Notes: a model not told the origin generated them from the letters alone. A stretch of 64,000 nt of DNA from JBDHDH01 sp039591615 (GCA_039591615.1 JBDHDH010000011.1:1-64000), one strand, 5' to 3'. Positions 51,107 to 61,565 are shown, counted from the stretch's first letter. Translations and numbers: made by a program.

Positions 51107-53395
51107 ATGAGCGTTGCGATTATTCACTCTGTGACATCAGACTCGCCGTTCGCATCACTCAAGCACCCGCTCGGCCTCGTGCTGGGAGCTGTGTTCCTCA
51201 CGCCCCTCCTGCTCGTGCTGGCTGCGCCAACGCTTTCGGCCCAGGCTCCGGATGAACCAATGGTGCTGCAACGGCTCTCCGGGACCATCGTGCTCGACGG
51301 GATGCCCGACGAGGCCGCCTGGGCCGAAGTGTCACCGCTCCCTATGGTCATGTTCACACCCACCTTTGGCGGCGACGTTACCGAACAGACGGAGATTCGG
51401 GTGGCCCATGACGACACCCACCTATACGTGAGTGGCCGGATGTACGACTCCGATCCTGCGGGCGTGCGCACCAACACCCTGTACCGCGATCAGTACAGCG
51501 GCGATGACTTACTCGCCATCATTCTCGACACCTTTAACGACTACGAAACCGGCTCGTGGTTCGTGGTGAACCCCGCTGGCGTGCGAACCGACCGTTCGTT
51601 GTCAAACGACGCGGAGTTTCGAAACGGTAGTCCCATGAACTCGGACTGGAACGCCTTCTGGGACGCCGCCACCGTCGTCAACGACGAGGGCTGGTTCGCG
51701 GAGATGCGGATTCCGTTCTCGAGCCTCGGTTTCGTCGACGCGGGCGGGCAGGTCGAGATGGGGATGATCTCGTACCGGTTCATCGCCCGGAAGAACGAGC
51801 GTCAGCTCTTCCCCGCCATCCCACCCAACTGGGGGATGGCTTTCGCGAAGCCCTCCCGGGCCAAGCGGATCGTGTTGGGTGGCGTGTATCGCCGCCAACC
51901 CGTCTACGTGACGCCCTACGCGCTAGGAGGATTCAACCGCACGGCTGAGCTCCCCGAAGGGGCACCCACCTATCGTTTCGAGCGTGACATGACGCGGGAG
52001 GTCGGGCTCGACTTCCGCTACAGCCCCAGCAGCAATCTCTCATTGGATCTGACCGCGAACACGGATTTCGCTCAGGTCGAAGTGGACGACCAACAGGTGA
52101 ACCTCACCCGCTTCTCCCTGTTCTTCCCCGAGAAGCGTCAGTTCTTTCAGGAACGGGCGTCCATCTTCGAATTCAACACCGGCGGGCGGAGTCGTCTGTT
52201 CCACAGCCGCCGTATCGGCCTGGTGGATGAGGAGCCGGTCCGGATTCTGGGCGGCGCACGGTTGGTCGGTCGTGTCGGCAAGGCCGACCTCGGTTTCATC
52301 AACATGCAGACCGCCGCGGAGCAGGGACTCCCATCGGAGAACTTCGGCGTGCTCCGACTGCGGCGAGAGATCTTCAATCCCAACTCGTTCATCGGGGGCA
52401 TGGTAACTACCCGCGTTTCGGAGACCGGTGACTACAACATTGCCGCCGGCCTGGATGGGATCGTTCGGGTGGTAGGCGACGAGTATCTCACGATGAAGTA
52501 CGCCCAGACCTTCGAGAATGGCGGCCCTGGCACCCCGGGTCATCCGGACGGTTCACTGATTCTGGCCCGCTGGGAGCGGCGCGACCAAAACGGGTTTGGC
52601 TATGCGGCCGAGTTCATACGGTCGGGATCAGACTACAACCCAGCGGTGGGCTTCGAGCGCCGCGATGATTTCACGTCCTTCCAGAACGGGCTCCAGTATC
52701 AATGGTTCTTCGGCGCCGGCTCGTTATTCCGGTCACTGTCCATCGAGAACGAGCTGCGGTCTTATCTGCGGAACACGGATGGTACCGTAGAGTCCGTATC
52801 CATCCAGCCACAACTCCAGCTGGAGCTGAAGGGGGGCACCGAGATCCAGGTGAGGATGAACGGCAGCTACGAGAGCGTACTGGACACCTTTGAGGTGGCC
52901 GACGGCGCACCGGTCACTCCGGGCGACTACTGGTTTCATGAAGCGCAACTGCAGTATAGGGCTTCGCGCGCCAGTCGCATTCGCCCGAACATCACGCTGA
53001 CCGCAGGAAGTTTTTACGATGGTACGCGAGTGGGTATCTCGGCTCGCCCGTCGTGGAATCTGTCGCGGTATCTCGAGGTGGGAGCCGAGTACGATTTCAA
53101 CGCCATTCGCTTCCCGCATCGCAACGAGTCCCTCGACGTCCATCTGGCACGATTGCGGGTGCAAACGGCCCTCAACATCCACCTCTCCCTCGCCACGTTC
53201 TTCCAGTTCAACAGCACTCACGATGCGGCCAACGTCAACGCGCGTCTGCGGTACAACTTCCGGGAGGGCCAGGACCTCTGGATAGTGTACACCGAGACGG
53301 TCAATACGGAGCGATTCATGGCGGACGGCCCGCCATTGCCACTGTCGCAAGACCGCGTGTTGCTCGTCAAATACTCGCATACACTGGTCTGGTAG
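51107..53395 (+). CDS. DUF5916 outer-membrane protein with CBM9-like domain
   Basis: A 762-residue protein. The start at 51107 gives a signal peptide (LGLVLGAVFLTPLLLVLAAPTLSAQ). Residues about 45-200 are a CBM9-like domain: TIVLDGMPDEAAWAE, TEIRVAHDDTHLYVSGRMYD, ILDTFNDYETGSWFVVNPAGV. The rest is DUF5916: FRYSPSSNLSLDLTANTDFAQVEVDDQQVNLTRFSLFFPEKRQFFQE, then a series of beta strands ending with an aromatic residue (HTLVW), typical of an outer-membrane barrel. It may bind or take up a glycan or similar compound. The gene stands alone on the plus strand. Confidence 0.88.
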   Translation: MSVAIIHSVTSDSPFASLKHPLGLVLGAVFLTPLLLVLAAPTLSAQAPDEPMVLQRLSGTIVLDGMPDEAAWAEVSPLPMVMFTPTFGGDVTEQTEIRVAHDDTHLYVSGRMYDSDPAGVRTNTLYRDQYSGDDLLAIILDTFNDYETGSWFVVNPAGVRTDRSLSNDAEFRNGSPMNSDWNAFWDAATVVNDEGWFAEMRIPFSSLGFVDAGGQVEMGMISYRFIARKNERQLFPAIPPNWGMAFAKPSRAKRIVLGGVYRRQPVYVTPYALGGFNRTAELPEGAPTYRFERDMTREVGLDFRYSPSSNLSLDLTANTDFAQVEVDDQQVNLTRFSLFFPEKRQFFQERASIFEFNTGGRSRLFHSRRIGLVDEEPVRILGGARLVGRVGKADLGFINMQTAAEQGLPSENFGVLRLRREIFNPNSFIGGMVTTRVSETGDYNIAAGLDGIVRVVGDEYLTMKYAQTFENGGPGTPGHPDGSLILARWERRDQNGFGYAAEFIRSGSDYNPAVGFERRDDFTSFQNGLQYQWFFGAGSLFRSLSIENELRSYLRNTDGTVESVSIQPQLQLELKGGTEIQVRMNGSYESVLDTFEVADGAPVTPGDYWFHEAQLQYRASRASRIRPNITLTAGSFYDGTRVGISARPSWNLSRYLEVGAEYDFNAIRFPHRNESLDVHLARLRVQTALNIHLSLATFFQFNSTHDAANVNARLRYNFREGQDLWIVYTETVNTERFMADGPPLPLSQDRVLLVKYSHTLVW

Positions 53396-53536
53396 GGGGC
53401 GAAGACGAGAGGAAGTGGGGAGTCGCGTACTGGCAGCCCGAGCGGGATAAAGACACCAATTCGAAGCGTCAAGCCAACCTCACCCGATTCTCAAGATCGC
53501 TCACACCATGCGAGCCCGCCTCACGTCGTCGTTCTC

Positions 53537-54322
53537 ATGATCGTCACCCTCACCTGCTTCGCATGCGGACGGCATTCGACCGACGGCCCAGCACCGGGAA
53601 CCGTTTTCATTCCCAGCGGCACCTACCGGCTCGGCAGTGACTCGACCGAGCGCGCTCGCGGTTATGAACTATCACCTCCGGCAGTCCGGCAAGCCGGCTG
53701 GTATGAAGCCTGGGAGCTCGCCCCATACGAGGTGCGTCTCGAGGGATTCTGGATCGACAGCACCCCCGTGACCCACCGCTCCTACGCCGAGTTCGTGGCG
53801 GCAACGAGACACCGTGTGCCGCAGATTAGCGAAAGCGAATACTCGGAACAGGGATTCCTAGTGCATGCCTATGAAGAAGTGCTCCCATTCCTGTGGACGG
53901 ACGGTGCGCCGAACCCGACCATGCACAACCATCCTGTGGCGCTGGTGAGCCGGGAGGATGCTGCGGCGTATTGCGAGTGGAGGGGAGGACGGCTGCCGAC
54001 AGAACACGAATGGGAAGCGGCCTGTCGCGGACAGGAGGGTCGCACCTTCCCCTGGGGAACCACGTGGCGCGGAGGGATTGCCCACATGGATACCACGTTC
54101 ACCGCACCGGTGTCTGCCCACACCCAGGAAGGGACGCCCAACGGCATCCTCGATCTCATCGGAAACGTCTTCGAATGGACAGACTCTCCATTCGGGGAGG
54201 GCCGGACGGTCCTCAAGGGATGCTCCTGGGACGACGCGCCCGGTACATGCCGATGCGCGTTTCGCCACGGCCGCCTCTCACACTCTCGGCACATCCTAAT
54301 CGGGTTCCGGTGCGTCCGCTGA
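53537..54322 (+). CDS. Formylglycine-generating-enzyme-like (SUMF1/FGE) lipoprotein
   Basis: A 261-residue protein. Its short N-terminus ends TCFAC, a possible lipobox at Cys10. The FGE fold is clear: TVFIPSGTYRLGSD, YEVRLEGFWIDSTPVTHRSYAEF, HPVALVSREDAAAYCEWRGGRLPTEHEWEAACRG, FPWGTTW, GILDLIGNVFEWTDSPF, KGCSWDD and LIGFRCVR. The two catalytic Cys of true FGEs are not clearly placed, so it may be a relative without that activity. It follows the DUF5916 gene by about 140 bases. The true start could be a little upstream. Confidence 0.82.
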   Translation: MIVTLTCFACGRHSTDGPAPGTVFIPSGTYRLGSDSTERARGYELSPPAVRQAGWYEAWELAPYEVRLEGFWIDSTPVTHRSYAEFVAATRHRVPQISESEYSEQGFLVHAYEEVLPFLWTDGAPNPTMHNHPVALVSREDAAAYCEWRGGRLPTEHEWEAACRGQEGRTFPWGTTWRGGIAHMDTTFTAPVSAHTQEGTPNGILDLIGNVFEWTDSPFGEGRTVLKGCSWDDAPGTCRCAFRHGRLSHSRHILIGFRCVR

Positions 54323-54456
54323 CCTGCACTCCGCGGCGTCGAAAGCGAGGGCGATCACTCCGGTCCTAGGCCGTCGTCGCGCCCTTCGGGACTCGACCTT
54401 GGTGGTAGCGCGCGAGCACAACCAACGCCAATACGAGCGTGACCGATAACCCGTCT

Positions 54457-55503
54457 CTACGGCCTCGGCCGCGGGGTCTCGGGACCGCTCGGTGGCAAGA
54501 AGGGATATGTTATCTCGGGCTGCCTGCCGCTCAGCGAGTGCAGGAACGCGACGATCTTGTCCACCTCGGCGGCGCTGAGCGACGCCCCCAGCTGCGCCGT
54601 TCCCATGACCGCCACTGCCTGCCGGAGATCCCACGCCTTCCCGCTATGGAAATAGGGCGGGGTCAGGACCACATTGCGAAGCGTCGGGACTTTGAACACG
54701 TACTCGTCCGTGGCCGTCTTCGTGACTTCGAACCGGCCCTTGTCAGTGGGCGGAAGAAGCTCGGCTCCCGGCTGCTCGACCACACCGAACGGAGCGTACA
54801 TGCCACCGCCCACGTTGATGCCGTTGTGACAGTTCGCGCAGCCCTTCCGTATGAACACTTCAAGCCCATCCCGCTCCTCTCGGGTCATGGCATTCTCTTG
54901 ACCCCGAAGCCAACGGTCGAAGGGCGCATCGGGCGTGATCAGCGTGGCCTCGAACAGCGCAATGAGATTCTGGACGTTCTCGAATCTGATGGGGTCATCC
55001 TGGCCCGGAAACGCTTCCCGGAACCGCCCCAGGTAACCGGAAACTCCCTTGATCTGCTCCACGACATGCTCCCTGGTCGAGCCCATCGCTGAGTGGTCGA
55101 CCAGCCGCCCACCAGCCTGCTCTTCGAGATCCGTCGCCCGACCGTCCCAGAATTGGGCCGTGTTGAACACCGCGTTCAGCACGGTGGGGACGTTGCGAGC
55201 GCCCCGCTGCCAGCGGTGCCCGATGGAATTCTCCAGAACGTCCACCCCGCCCAGCCCGACGATGTGACACGAATTGCAGCTGATGGTGTGGCTCTCCGAG
55301 AGACGCGGGTCGAAGTAGAGCATCTTGCCCAGCTCGACCCGGGAGGGCGTGCTCTCGATCCCCTTGATGGCGGGGGGCGCCAGCGGGATCGGCTGGAAGA
55401 GGCGCCTCGCCTCGTCCCAGAGACCATCCTGGGCCACGGCGGGAACGCTCACGAACCAAGAGAGAGCCACGGCGACGAACGCTACACGTTTGCTCATTTC
55501 CAT
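54457..55503 (-). CDS. Diheme cytochrome c peroxidase (CcpA/MauG family)
   Basis: A 348-residue exported protein (signal peptide to VAQ, residue 25). Two c-type heme sites are present: CNSCH (Cys76, Cys79, His80) and CANCH (Cys222, Cys225, His226). The blocks LGKMLYFDPRLSE, RNVPTVLNAVFN, QFWDGRATDLEEQA, KVPTLRNVVLTPPYFHSG and the final DKIVAFLHSLSG are those of diheme peroxidases. It reduces H2O2 in the periplasm using electrons from a cytochrome, or oxidises a partner protein. A MauG-type role is possible. Confidence 0.93.
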   Translation of the reverse strand: MEMSKRVAFVAVALSWFVSVPAVAQDGLWDEARRLFQPIPLAPPAIKGIESTPSRVELGKMLYFDPRLSESHTISCNSCHIVGLGGVDVLENSIGHRWQRGARNVPTVLNAVFNTAQFWDGRATDLEEQAGGRLVDHSAMGSTREHVVEQIKGVSGYLGRFREAFPGQDDPIRFENVQNLIALFEATLITPDAPFDRWLRGQENAMTREERDGLEVFIRKGCANCHNGINVGGGMYAPFGVVEQPGAELLPPTDKGRFEVTKTATDEYVFKVPTLRNVVLTPPYFHSGKAWDLRQAVAVMGTAQLGASLSAAEVDKIVAFLHSLSGRQPEITYPFLPPSGPETPRPRP

Positions 55504-55802
55504 ACCTCGACCTCGATGGGTATCGACGGGCCGTCTAGACGATCGGCGCCGGCGGCAGCCGTGAACCGCAACAGCACAGGGACACCTGCCGGAATCTCAC
55601 TACGAACACCCTCGCCCACGAACCGTGAAGCAATCATGAAGGTGTGGTGACCAATGGTTGACTCGCCGGGTGAAACGAATGGCACTGGTGACGCGTCTTA
55701 TCTCCCAGGGGCATGCTCGCTCTGGCAGCCCCGAGCCCGACTTTCTATCCTACGGTGGCGCCGTTGGTACCTGCAATCCCTGGAAGCTTGGAGGACGCTC
55801 GG

Positions 55803-58800
55803 GTGTTCGACCACCTCGAACAGCTAAAGGCGGCCCTGGCCGACCGCTACGTCATCGAGCGGGAGCTCGGGATTGGTGGGATGGCCACCGTCTATTGTGC
55901 CCAAGACGTGAGGCACGATCGCAAGGTGGCCATCAAGGTGCTGCGCCCGGAACTGGCCGCTTCGGTGGGAAGCGAGCGCTTCCTTCGGGAGATCCGGATC
56001 GCGGCAAAGCTCACCCACCCTCACATCCTGCCGCTCCACGATTCGGGGCAAGTGAACGGCCTCCTCTACTACGTGATGCCCTATGTCGAGGGTGAGTCGC
56101 TGCGGGATCGGGTGGAGCGTGAGGGCGAGCTGCCGGTGTCCGACGCGGCCACGCTCCTCCGGGAGGTAGCCGACGCCCTGGCGTACGCGCACAAGCAGGG
56201 AATCGTGCACCGGGATATCAAACCGGACAACGTGATGCTCACCGAGGGGCACGCGCTCGTCACCGATTTCGGAGTGGCCAAGGCCGTCACCGAGGCCGCG
56301 GCTGGCCAGCAGGTCACGAGCTTCGGAGTGGCCGTGGGCACGCCGGCCTACATGGCACCGGAACAAGCGGCCGCCGACGCCAACATCGATCACCGCGCCG
56401 ATATCTACTCACTGGGCATCATGGCCTACGAGCTCCTCGCAGGCCGACCGCCGTTCAAGGGCAAGACCACCCAGACCGTCATGATGGCGCACGTGACGGA
56501 ACAGCCTGAACCGGTGACGCATCGGCGGCCTGCCGTCCCCGATGGGCTCGCCGACATGGTCATGCGTTGCCTCGAAAAGAATCCGTCCGACCGATGGCAG
56601 AGCGCAGCGGATCTCCGCGCGCATCTCGACGCGTACGCCTCACTGGGCAACGTCACGCCGGCGGGCACCGCCAGCACGGAGAGGATGTTGCGCCGGAACC
56701 ACCCGGCGCGCGTCGTCGCTCTGTTCACCCTCGCCGCGGTTGCGGTGCTGGCGATGGTGTACGCCCTCATGATCCAACTCGGCCTTCCGGGTTGGATGTT
56801 CGGCGTGGCACTGATTCTCGCGGTCGCCGGTCTCCCGATCGCTCTCCTCACGGGCCGGGCCGAGCGGCGCCGCGCGCGGTACGGCACCGGCTCGACTGCG
56901 ACGGCCGCCGTGGACCAGGGCATCACGGGCTGGCTCACCTGGGGCAGGGCCATGGCCGGCGGTGGGGCCGCGCTTGGGGCACTTGGCGTGGCAGTCGCCG
57001 CGTACATGGCGATGCGGCTCTTGGGCATCGGACCGGTGGGGACGCTGGTGGCCTCGGGTGTCCTGGAAAAACGAGAGCGCATCGTGCTGGCGCAGTTTGC
57101 CAACCGAACCACCGATACCACGCTGGGCGAAACCGTGACGGAGCTGTTCCGTATCGATCTCGCCCAGTCCCCGACAGTCACCGTCCTGGAGCCAGCCCAG
57201 GTGGCGCAAGTGTTAGCGAGAATGGAACGGGACCCCGGCTCGCCGATTACACCGGATCTGGCACAAGAGGTCGCACAGCGGCGGGGGCTCAAGGCAGTCG
57301 TGACCGGTGAGATCCTTCCTGTGGGAACCGGCTACGTCGTGTCGAGTACGCTCGTGTCGGCGAGCATCGGTGACGTGCTATGGGCAGGACGCGAGTCTGC
57401 GAAGAACCCCGGCGAGTTGATCGAAGCGGTGGACCGCTTGTCAGCCGGCCTGAGAGAGCGCATCGGCGAGTCGTTGCGCACCATCCGCGCCGACGCGCCC
57501 CTCGCAGAGGTCACGACTCGATCCACCAGTGCGCTTGAGAAATACGCACAAGCCGACCGTGCCAACGATCAGGGCGAGTATCAACGCGCCATTCGCCTGT
57601 TGGACGAGGCCATCGCCGAAGACTCGACCTTCGCGATGGCACACCGCAAGCTGGCCATCATACTCGAAAACCAGAACCAGGAGCCCGAGCGAGCAAGAGA
57701 GGCTTTCACACAAGCGTACGAGCTACGGCACCGGCTCACCGAGCGTGAGCGGTATCTGGCAGAGGCCGCCTACCACAACTACGTGGAAGACGACAGACAG
57801 GCCTCCATCGACGCGTACCGGACTCTCCTCGAGAAGTATCCCACCGACCGCATCGCGCTGAACAATCTCGCCGTCGACTACACGTCCCTGGGCCGGACGG
57901 AGGAAGCGGCCGAGCTCCACCTCCGTTCGCTGGCCCTCGGAGCTGCGCCAGCAGTTACCTATGGGAACGCAGTCGAGATCCTGTACAACTTGGGCCGGAC
58001 GGATACGGCCAAGGCAGCTCTCCGGCAGTTTGCCGCGGAATATCAGAACCACCCGCAGGTGCTGCGGTACCAAGCCGCCATGGCGGCCTCGCAATTCGAC
58101 TACGGGACCGCGGAACGATTCGCTCGTGAGCTCAAAGCGGCGCAACGAGGCGCCGTGTTCGAGGCGGTGGCGACCGCGGAGCTCGCGAGCTACTCGCTCT
58201 TGCAGGGCCACCTGAGCGAGTCGGGTCGCCTCCTCAAGGAGGCCTACGACCTCCAGTCGAATCTCGGCCTCGGGTTCTTCGACCAACCCTGGGAGGTGTT
58301 CGAGCCTCTAGTCGACGCCGTCGTGCGGATTCGGCTCGTGGGCGACACGGACGGCGCCGTCGCTACCCTGGATCGGGGGATGGCGACGACCGCGTACCGA
58401 GAGGCCGCGGCCAAGGATCGAGGCTATCTGGATTACGCTGCGCTCTACGCCACAGCCGGTCGGGTGGACCGCGCCACCGCATTGATCACCGAGTATCGGT
58501 CCAGCGTCGACGCGGGGACGCAGGCGGGCGACGCCACCGACATGCACAACGCGCTCGGAGCAATCGCGATGGCAGAGGGTAGGCCGGAGGACGCAATTCG
58601 GGAGTACCAGGCGATCCGTGACTCCTTCCCCGGCTGCGCGCTCTGTGGGTTGGAAGAGCTCGGCCGAGCCTATGAGGCCGCTGGACAGCTGGATTCGGCC
58701 GTGGCGGTGTACGAACGCTACCTCAGCACGCCGTGGCTCTTTCGAGCCAATCAGGACAATGTGAATCTCGTGCCGGTGCTCCGGCGCGTCGCCGCGGTGC

Positions 58801-58940
58801 ACGAGCAACTCGGGAATCGTGACAAGACCATCGAGAATCTCAATCGAATAATAGAACTCTGGAAGGGCGCCGATCCTGAGCTCCAGCCGATCGTCGAGGA
58901 GGCGAGGACGAGGATTGCGGAGTTGTTGGGCGAGGGTTGA
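55803..58940 (+). CDS. Ser/Thr protein kinase with membrane and TPR regions
   Basis: A 1045-residue protein. The GTG at 55803 is preferred over an upstream ATG because GGAGG lies 8 nt before it and kinases of this group begin near ..LEQLKAALADRY. The kinase domain has GIGGMA, Lys45 (VAIK), HRDIKPDN (Asp138, Lys140), TDFG (Asp155) and GTPAYMAPEQ. Two or three membrane segments lie at about 300-410. Next comes a FlgO-like domain (IVLAQFANRTTDTTLGE), then about 400 residues of TPR-like repeats. It is a typical signalling kinase of this phylum. The target is unknown. Confidence 0.93.
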   Translation: MFDHLEQLKAALADRYVIERELGIGGMATVYCAQDVRHDRKVAIKVLRPELAASVGSERFLREIRIAAKLTHPHILPLHDSGQVNGLLYYVMPYVEGESLRDRVEREGELPVSDAATLLREVADALAYAHKQGIVHRDIKPDNVMLTEGHALVTDFGVAKAVTEAAAGQQVTSFGVAVGTPAYMAPEQAAADANIDHRADIYSLGIMAYELLAGRPPFKGKTTQTVMMAHVTEQPEPVTHRRPAVPDGLADMVMRCLEKNPSDRWQSAADLRAHLDAYASLGNVTPAGTASTERMLRRNHPARVVALFTLAAVAVLAMVYALMIQLGLPGWMFGVALILAVAGLPIALLTGRAERRRARYGTGSTATAAVDQGITGWLTWGRAMAGGGAALGALGVAVAAYMAMRLLGIGPVGTLVASGVLEKRERIVLAQFANRTTDTTLGETVTELFRIDLAQSPTVTVLEPAQVAQVLARMERDPGSPITPDLAQEVAQRRGLKAVVTGEILPVGTGYVVSSTLVSASIGDVLWAGRESAKNPGELIEAVDRLSAGLRERIGESLRTIRADAPLAEVTTRSTSALEKYAQADRANDQGEYQRAIRLLDEAIAEDSTFAMAHRKLAIILENQNQEPERAREAFTQAYELRHRLTERERYLAEAAYHNYVEDDRQASIDAYRTLLEKYPTDRIALNNLAVDYTSLGRTEEAAELHLRSLALGAAPAVTYGNAVEILYNLGRTDTAKAALRQFAAEYQNHPQVLRYQAAMAASQFDYGTAERFARELKAAQRGAVFEAVATAELASYSLLQGHLSESGRLLKEAYDLQSNLGLGFFDQPWEVFEPLVDAVVRIRLVGDTDGAVATLDRGMATTAYREAAAKDRGYLDYAALYATAGRVDRATALITEYRSSVDAGTQAGDATDMHNALGAIAMAEGRPEDAIREYQAIRDSFPGCALCGLEELGRAYEAAGQLDSAVAVYERYLSTPWLFRANQDNVNLVPVLRRVAAVHEQLGNRDKTIENLNRIIELWKGADPELQPIVEEARTRIAELLGEG

Positions 58941-59037
58941 TGAACCTCAACAACCCTCCACGCCCGGTACGGATTCACGAATGAGTTCGGGAACGCTGCG
59001 TCGTTGCCCTCCGAACCGATTCGTCGGTTCCTAGTCC

Positions 59038-60126
59038 TCAGCAACCGTCAGCGGGCAGATCACCGGGCAAAGCGCGACTACTATCGCGTGCCGAATGCAA
59101 GGTACGAGCGCGCAACCGCAGGAACTCGCGCTCGAACTCTTCCGCCATGCGCTGCCGATCGGCGGCTGGAAGCAGGCTTGCCCACACGGCATTCAGCACC
59201 AGCTCCTCGATACGATCCGCACCGAAGCCGAATGCGGCCGCGACGGCCACATACTCGTTGCTGAGGCTGGTATTGAACATTGGGGGATCGTCGGAGTTCA
59301 ACGTGACATAGAGTCCCTCTGCCAGGAGCCTCGGCAACTGGTGCTCTTCGATGCTCGGCGCCACACCCAGACACACATTGCTCGCAAGGCACACTTCGAG
59401 CGGGATCCGTCGGCTCCGTAATTCCGCTACCAGATCGGCATCCTCGAGACACCGCACTCCATGACCGATCCGCACCGCGTTCAGCGTGCGGAGTGCCCCC
59501 CAAATGCTCGGTGCTCCGTCAGTCTCACCCGCGTGCGGCACGCTTGGGAGACCCGCGGCATGCGCACGCGCAAAGGCAGCGGCGAACTTCTCGGGGGGAT
59601 TGCCCACCTCTGGCCCACCGAGACCAAGCGCCACGACACCGTCGCTCATACCCGAGATGGCCCAATCGGCGATCATCGGACCGTACCGAGCATCGATGTT
59701 TCTCGGGATGTCGATCACCAGACCCATGCTGACCCCGAGTTCCTCTTCAGCCCAGATTCGCGAGCGGTTCAGTGCCGCGAGCTGCTCATCGAACGGCAAC
59801 CCTTTCTGCACGTAATGTGTGAACGCCGTGTACGTGACTTCGCTGTACCGAACGTTCTGCGAGGCTTGGCCTGCGAGAAACTCGCGGGCGATCAACTCGA
59901 CATCTTCGCCGGTGCGCACGCACTCCGACAGCTTCAGATAGACCTCGACGAAGTGGTCGAAGCCCGTGAACCGGTACCATTCCCTGATCCCCTCGATGGA
60001 ATCGGCCGGAAGCGGCACCCGGTGGCGCCGGGCGAGTTCGAGGAGGGTCTTGGGCTGGATCGAGCCCTCCAGATGCACGTGGAGCTCGACCTTTGGGATT
60101 GCCGCGATGTGGTCCGCAAGGGGCAT
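59038..60126 (-). CDS. Adenosine deaminase family enzyme
   Basis: A 362-residue cytoplasmic enzyme. Zinc and catalytic residues are in place: VELHVHLEGS (His16, His18), PSVPHAGE (His and Glu), VRIGHGVR (His) and TLNSDDPPMF (Asp pair). Length and motifs fit adenosine deaminase or the related aminodeoxyfutalosine deaminase of menaquinone synthesis; these cannot be told apart here. It starts at ATG 60126 and reads divergently from the DsbD-like gene over a 143-base gap that should carry both promoters. Confidence 0.93.
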   Translation of the reverse strand: MPLADHIAAIPKVELHVHLEGSIQPKTLLELARRHRVPLPADSIEGIREWYRFTGFDHFVEVYLKLSECVRTGEDVELIAREFLAGQASQNVRYSEVTYTAFTHYVQKGLPFDEQLAALNRSRIWAEEELGVSMGLVIDIPRNIDARYGPMIADWAISGMSDGVVALGLGGPEVGNPPEKFAAAFARAHAAGLPSVPHAGETDGAPSIWGALRTLNAVRIGHGVRCLEDADLVAELRSRRIPLEVCLASNVCLGVAPSIEEHQLPRLLAEGLYVTLNSDDPPMFNTSLSNEYVAVAAAFGFGADRIEELVLNAVWASLLPAADRQRMAEEFEREFLRLRARTLHSARDSSRALPGDLPADGC

Positions 60127-60269
60127 GGGCGCAAGATAGTCGCGGTCGGCTAGGGTGGTGAGTTGCGCAGCGCGGTCGCAGTGGGAACGGTCCGTTCTCG
60201 AGAGAATGACCTGTCCTCAACCACTCCCTCCTCCCCACTCTCCGCTCCCCACCGACGTATCTTTCCCCG

Positions 60270-60995
60270 ATGCCGGGCCTCGACTTCCTCACAGCAGTCC
60301 AGAGCCTCTCGGAGTCGTTGAACCACCGCCCTCTGGTGGCCATGGTCAGTCTGTTCGGCGCCGGTCTGGTCACCAGCCTCACGCCGTGCGTCTACCCCAT
60401 GATCCCTATCACGGCAGGCATCCTAGCGGGGAGCGCCGGAGCGAACGCCTCTCGCCTGCGAACGCTGGGGCTCACGCTGACGTACGTGTTGGGCCTTGCT
60501 CTCCTCTACGCGACGCTCGGGCTCATCGCCGGGCTGAGCGGTTCACTCTTCGGCACCGTCTCCGCCAACCCGTGGGCGCGGTTCGCCATCGGCAACCTGC
60601 TCCTCGTTTTCGGCCTTGCCATGTTGGACGTGTTTCCCGTCTCCGCGCCCCGGCGGCTGGTCGCTTGGGCCGCAAACCTCGGCGGAGGCTCATATCCGGC
60701 GGTGTTCCTGTTGGGAGCCACGTCGGGCATCGTCGCCGCGCCCTGCGGGGCGCCAGCGTTCGCCGCCGTGCTCACCTGGGTGGGCACCACCGGGAGCACC
60801 ACGCTCGGCTTTACCTACCTCTTCGTGTTCTCGCTGGGGATGATGGCCTTGCTGGTGGCGGTGGGACTCTCGTCGGGCCTGCTGGCGGCCCTCCCCAAGT
60901 CCGGTCCCTGGATGACGTGGATCAAGAAGGTGGCCGGGATCGCACTGCTGGCGATGGCTGAATACTATTTCATACAGATGGGGATGGTGCTATGA
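60270..60995 (+). CDS. DsbD/CcdA-type transmembrane thiol reductase
   Basis: A 241-residue protein with six or more hydrophobic helices. The redox Cys pair is Cys40 (SLTPCVYPM) and Cys159 (VAAPCGAP), the DsbD/CcdA signature. It lacks the periplasmic domains of full DsbD, so it is a CcdA-sized core. It should carry electrons from cytoplasmic thioredoxin to periplasmic thiols. Its stop overlaps the ATG of the TlpA-like gene by 4 bases (ATGA), so the pair is translated together. The pair converges on the candidate selenoprotein peroxiredoxin. Confidence 0.93.
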   Translation: MPGLDFLTAVQSLSESLNHRPLVAMVSLFGAGLVTSLTPCVYPMIPITAGILAGSAGANASRLRTLGLTLTYVLGLALLYATLGLIAGLSGSLFGTVSANPWARFAIGNLLLVFGLAMLDVFPVSAPRRLVAWAANLGGGSYPAVFLLGATSGIVAAPCGAPAFAAVLTWVGTTGSTTLGFTYLFVFSLGMMALLVAVGLSSGLLAALPKSGPWMTWIKKVAGIALLAMAEYYFIQMGMVL

Positions 60996-61528
60996 CGCGT
61001 CTCCGCGTTTCGATTGTGTCGGTCGTGGTCACGACCCTCTTGGCCTCGTCCCCCCTCCCCTCTGCGGCTCAGATGGACGAGGTCGGCCTCCCCTTGGGAT
61101 CGGCGCCGGACGCCGTCATCATCGAGGATCTCGACGGCAATCCGGTCGACCTGGGCCGGTGGGTGGGAAAAGCCCTCCTGTTACTGGAGTTCTGGGCCAG
61201 GTGGTGCGAGCAATGTGAGGCGCTCGAGCCTCGCATGCGGATCGCACACGAGCGTTACGGTGATCGGGTCGAGTTCCTGGCCGTGGGCGTGGGGGTCAAC
61301 CAGAACCCGCGTTCGATCCGCCGCCATCTCACGAGGCACCCCATGCCGTTTCCGGTACTCTGGGATGGCGAGGGCAAAGCGACACGGGCGTTCAGGGCAC
61401 CCACCACCTCGTACGTGGTGATTCTCGATGTGAACGGGAAGGTCGCGTACACCGGGGTCGGACCCGACCAGGATATCGAGGCGGCCGTGAGACGTGTGCT
61501 CGATGACCCTGCGACGGAGGAGCGATAA
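60992..61528 (+). CDS. Exported thioredoxin-like protein (TlpA type)
   Basis: A 178-residue protein with a signal peptide ending PSAAQ. The active site is WCEQC (Cys72, Cys75), with EDLDGNPVDLGRW and LLLEFWARWCEQC giving the thioredoxin fold, then FPVLWDGEGKATRAFRAPTTSYVVILDVNG with a cis-Pro-like segment. It overlaps the DsbD-like gene by 4 bases, so it is probably the periplasmic partner that accepts electrons from it. The likely role is cytochrome c maturation or disulfide reduction outside the cytoplasm. Confidence 0.9.
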   Translation: MTRLRVSIVSVVVTTLLASSPLPSAAQMDEVGLPLGSAPDAVIIEDLDGNPVDLGRWVGKALLLLEFWARWCEQCEALEPRMRIAHERYGDRVEFLAVGVGVNQNPRSIRRHLTRHPMPFPVLWDGEGKATRAFRAPTTSYVVILDVNGKVAYTGVGPDQDIEAAVRRVLDDPATEER

Positions 61529-61565
61529 CCGACCGATTAGAGCGGCTCGGTTCCGTGAATTGAAG

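Noticed and set aside
53537..54322. Calling the FGE-like protein a true sulfatase-activating enzyme.
   Set aside because: The catalytic Cys pair is not clearly placed and no sulfatase gene is nearby.
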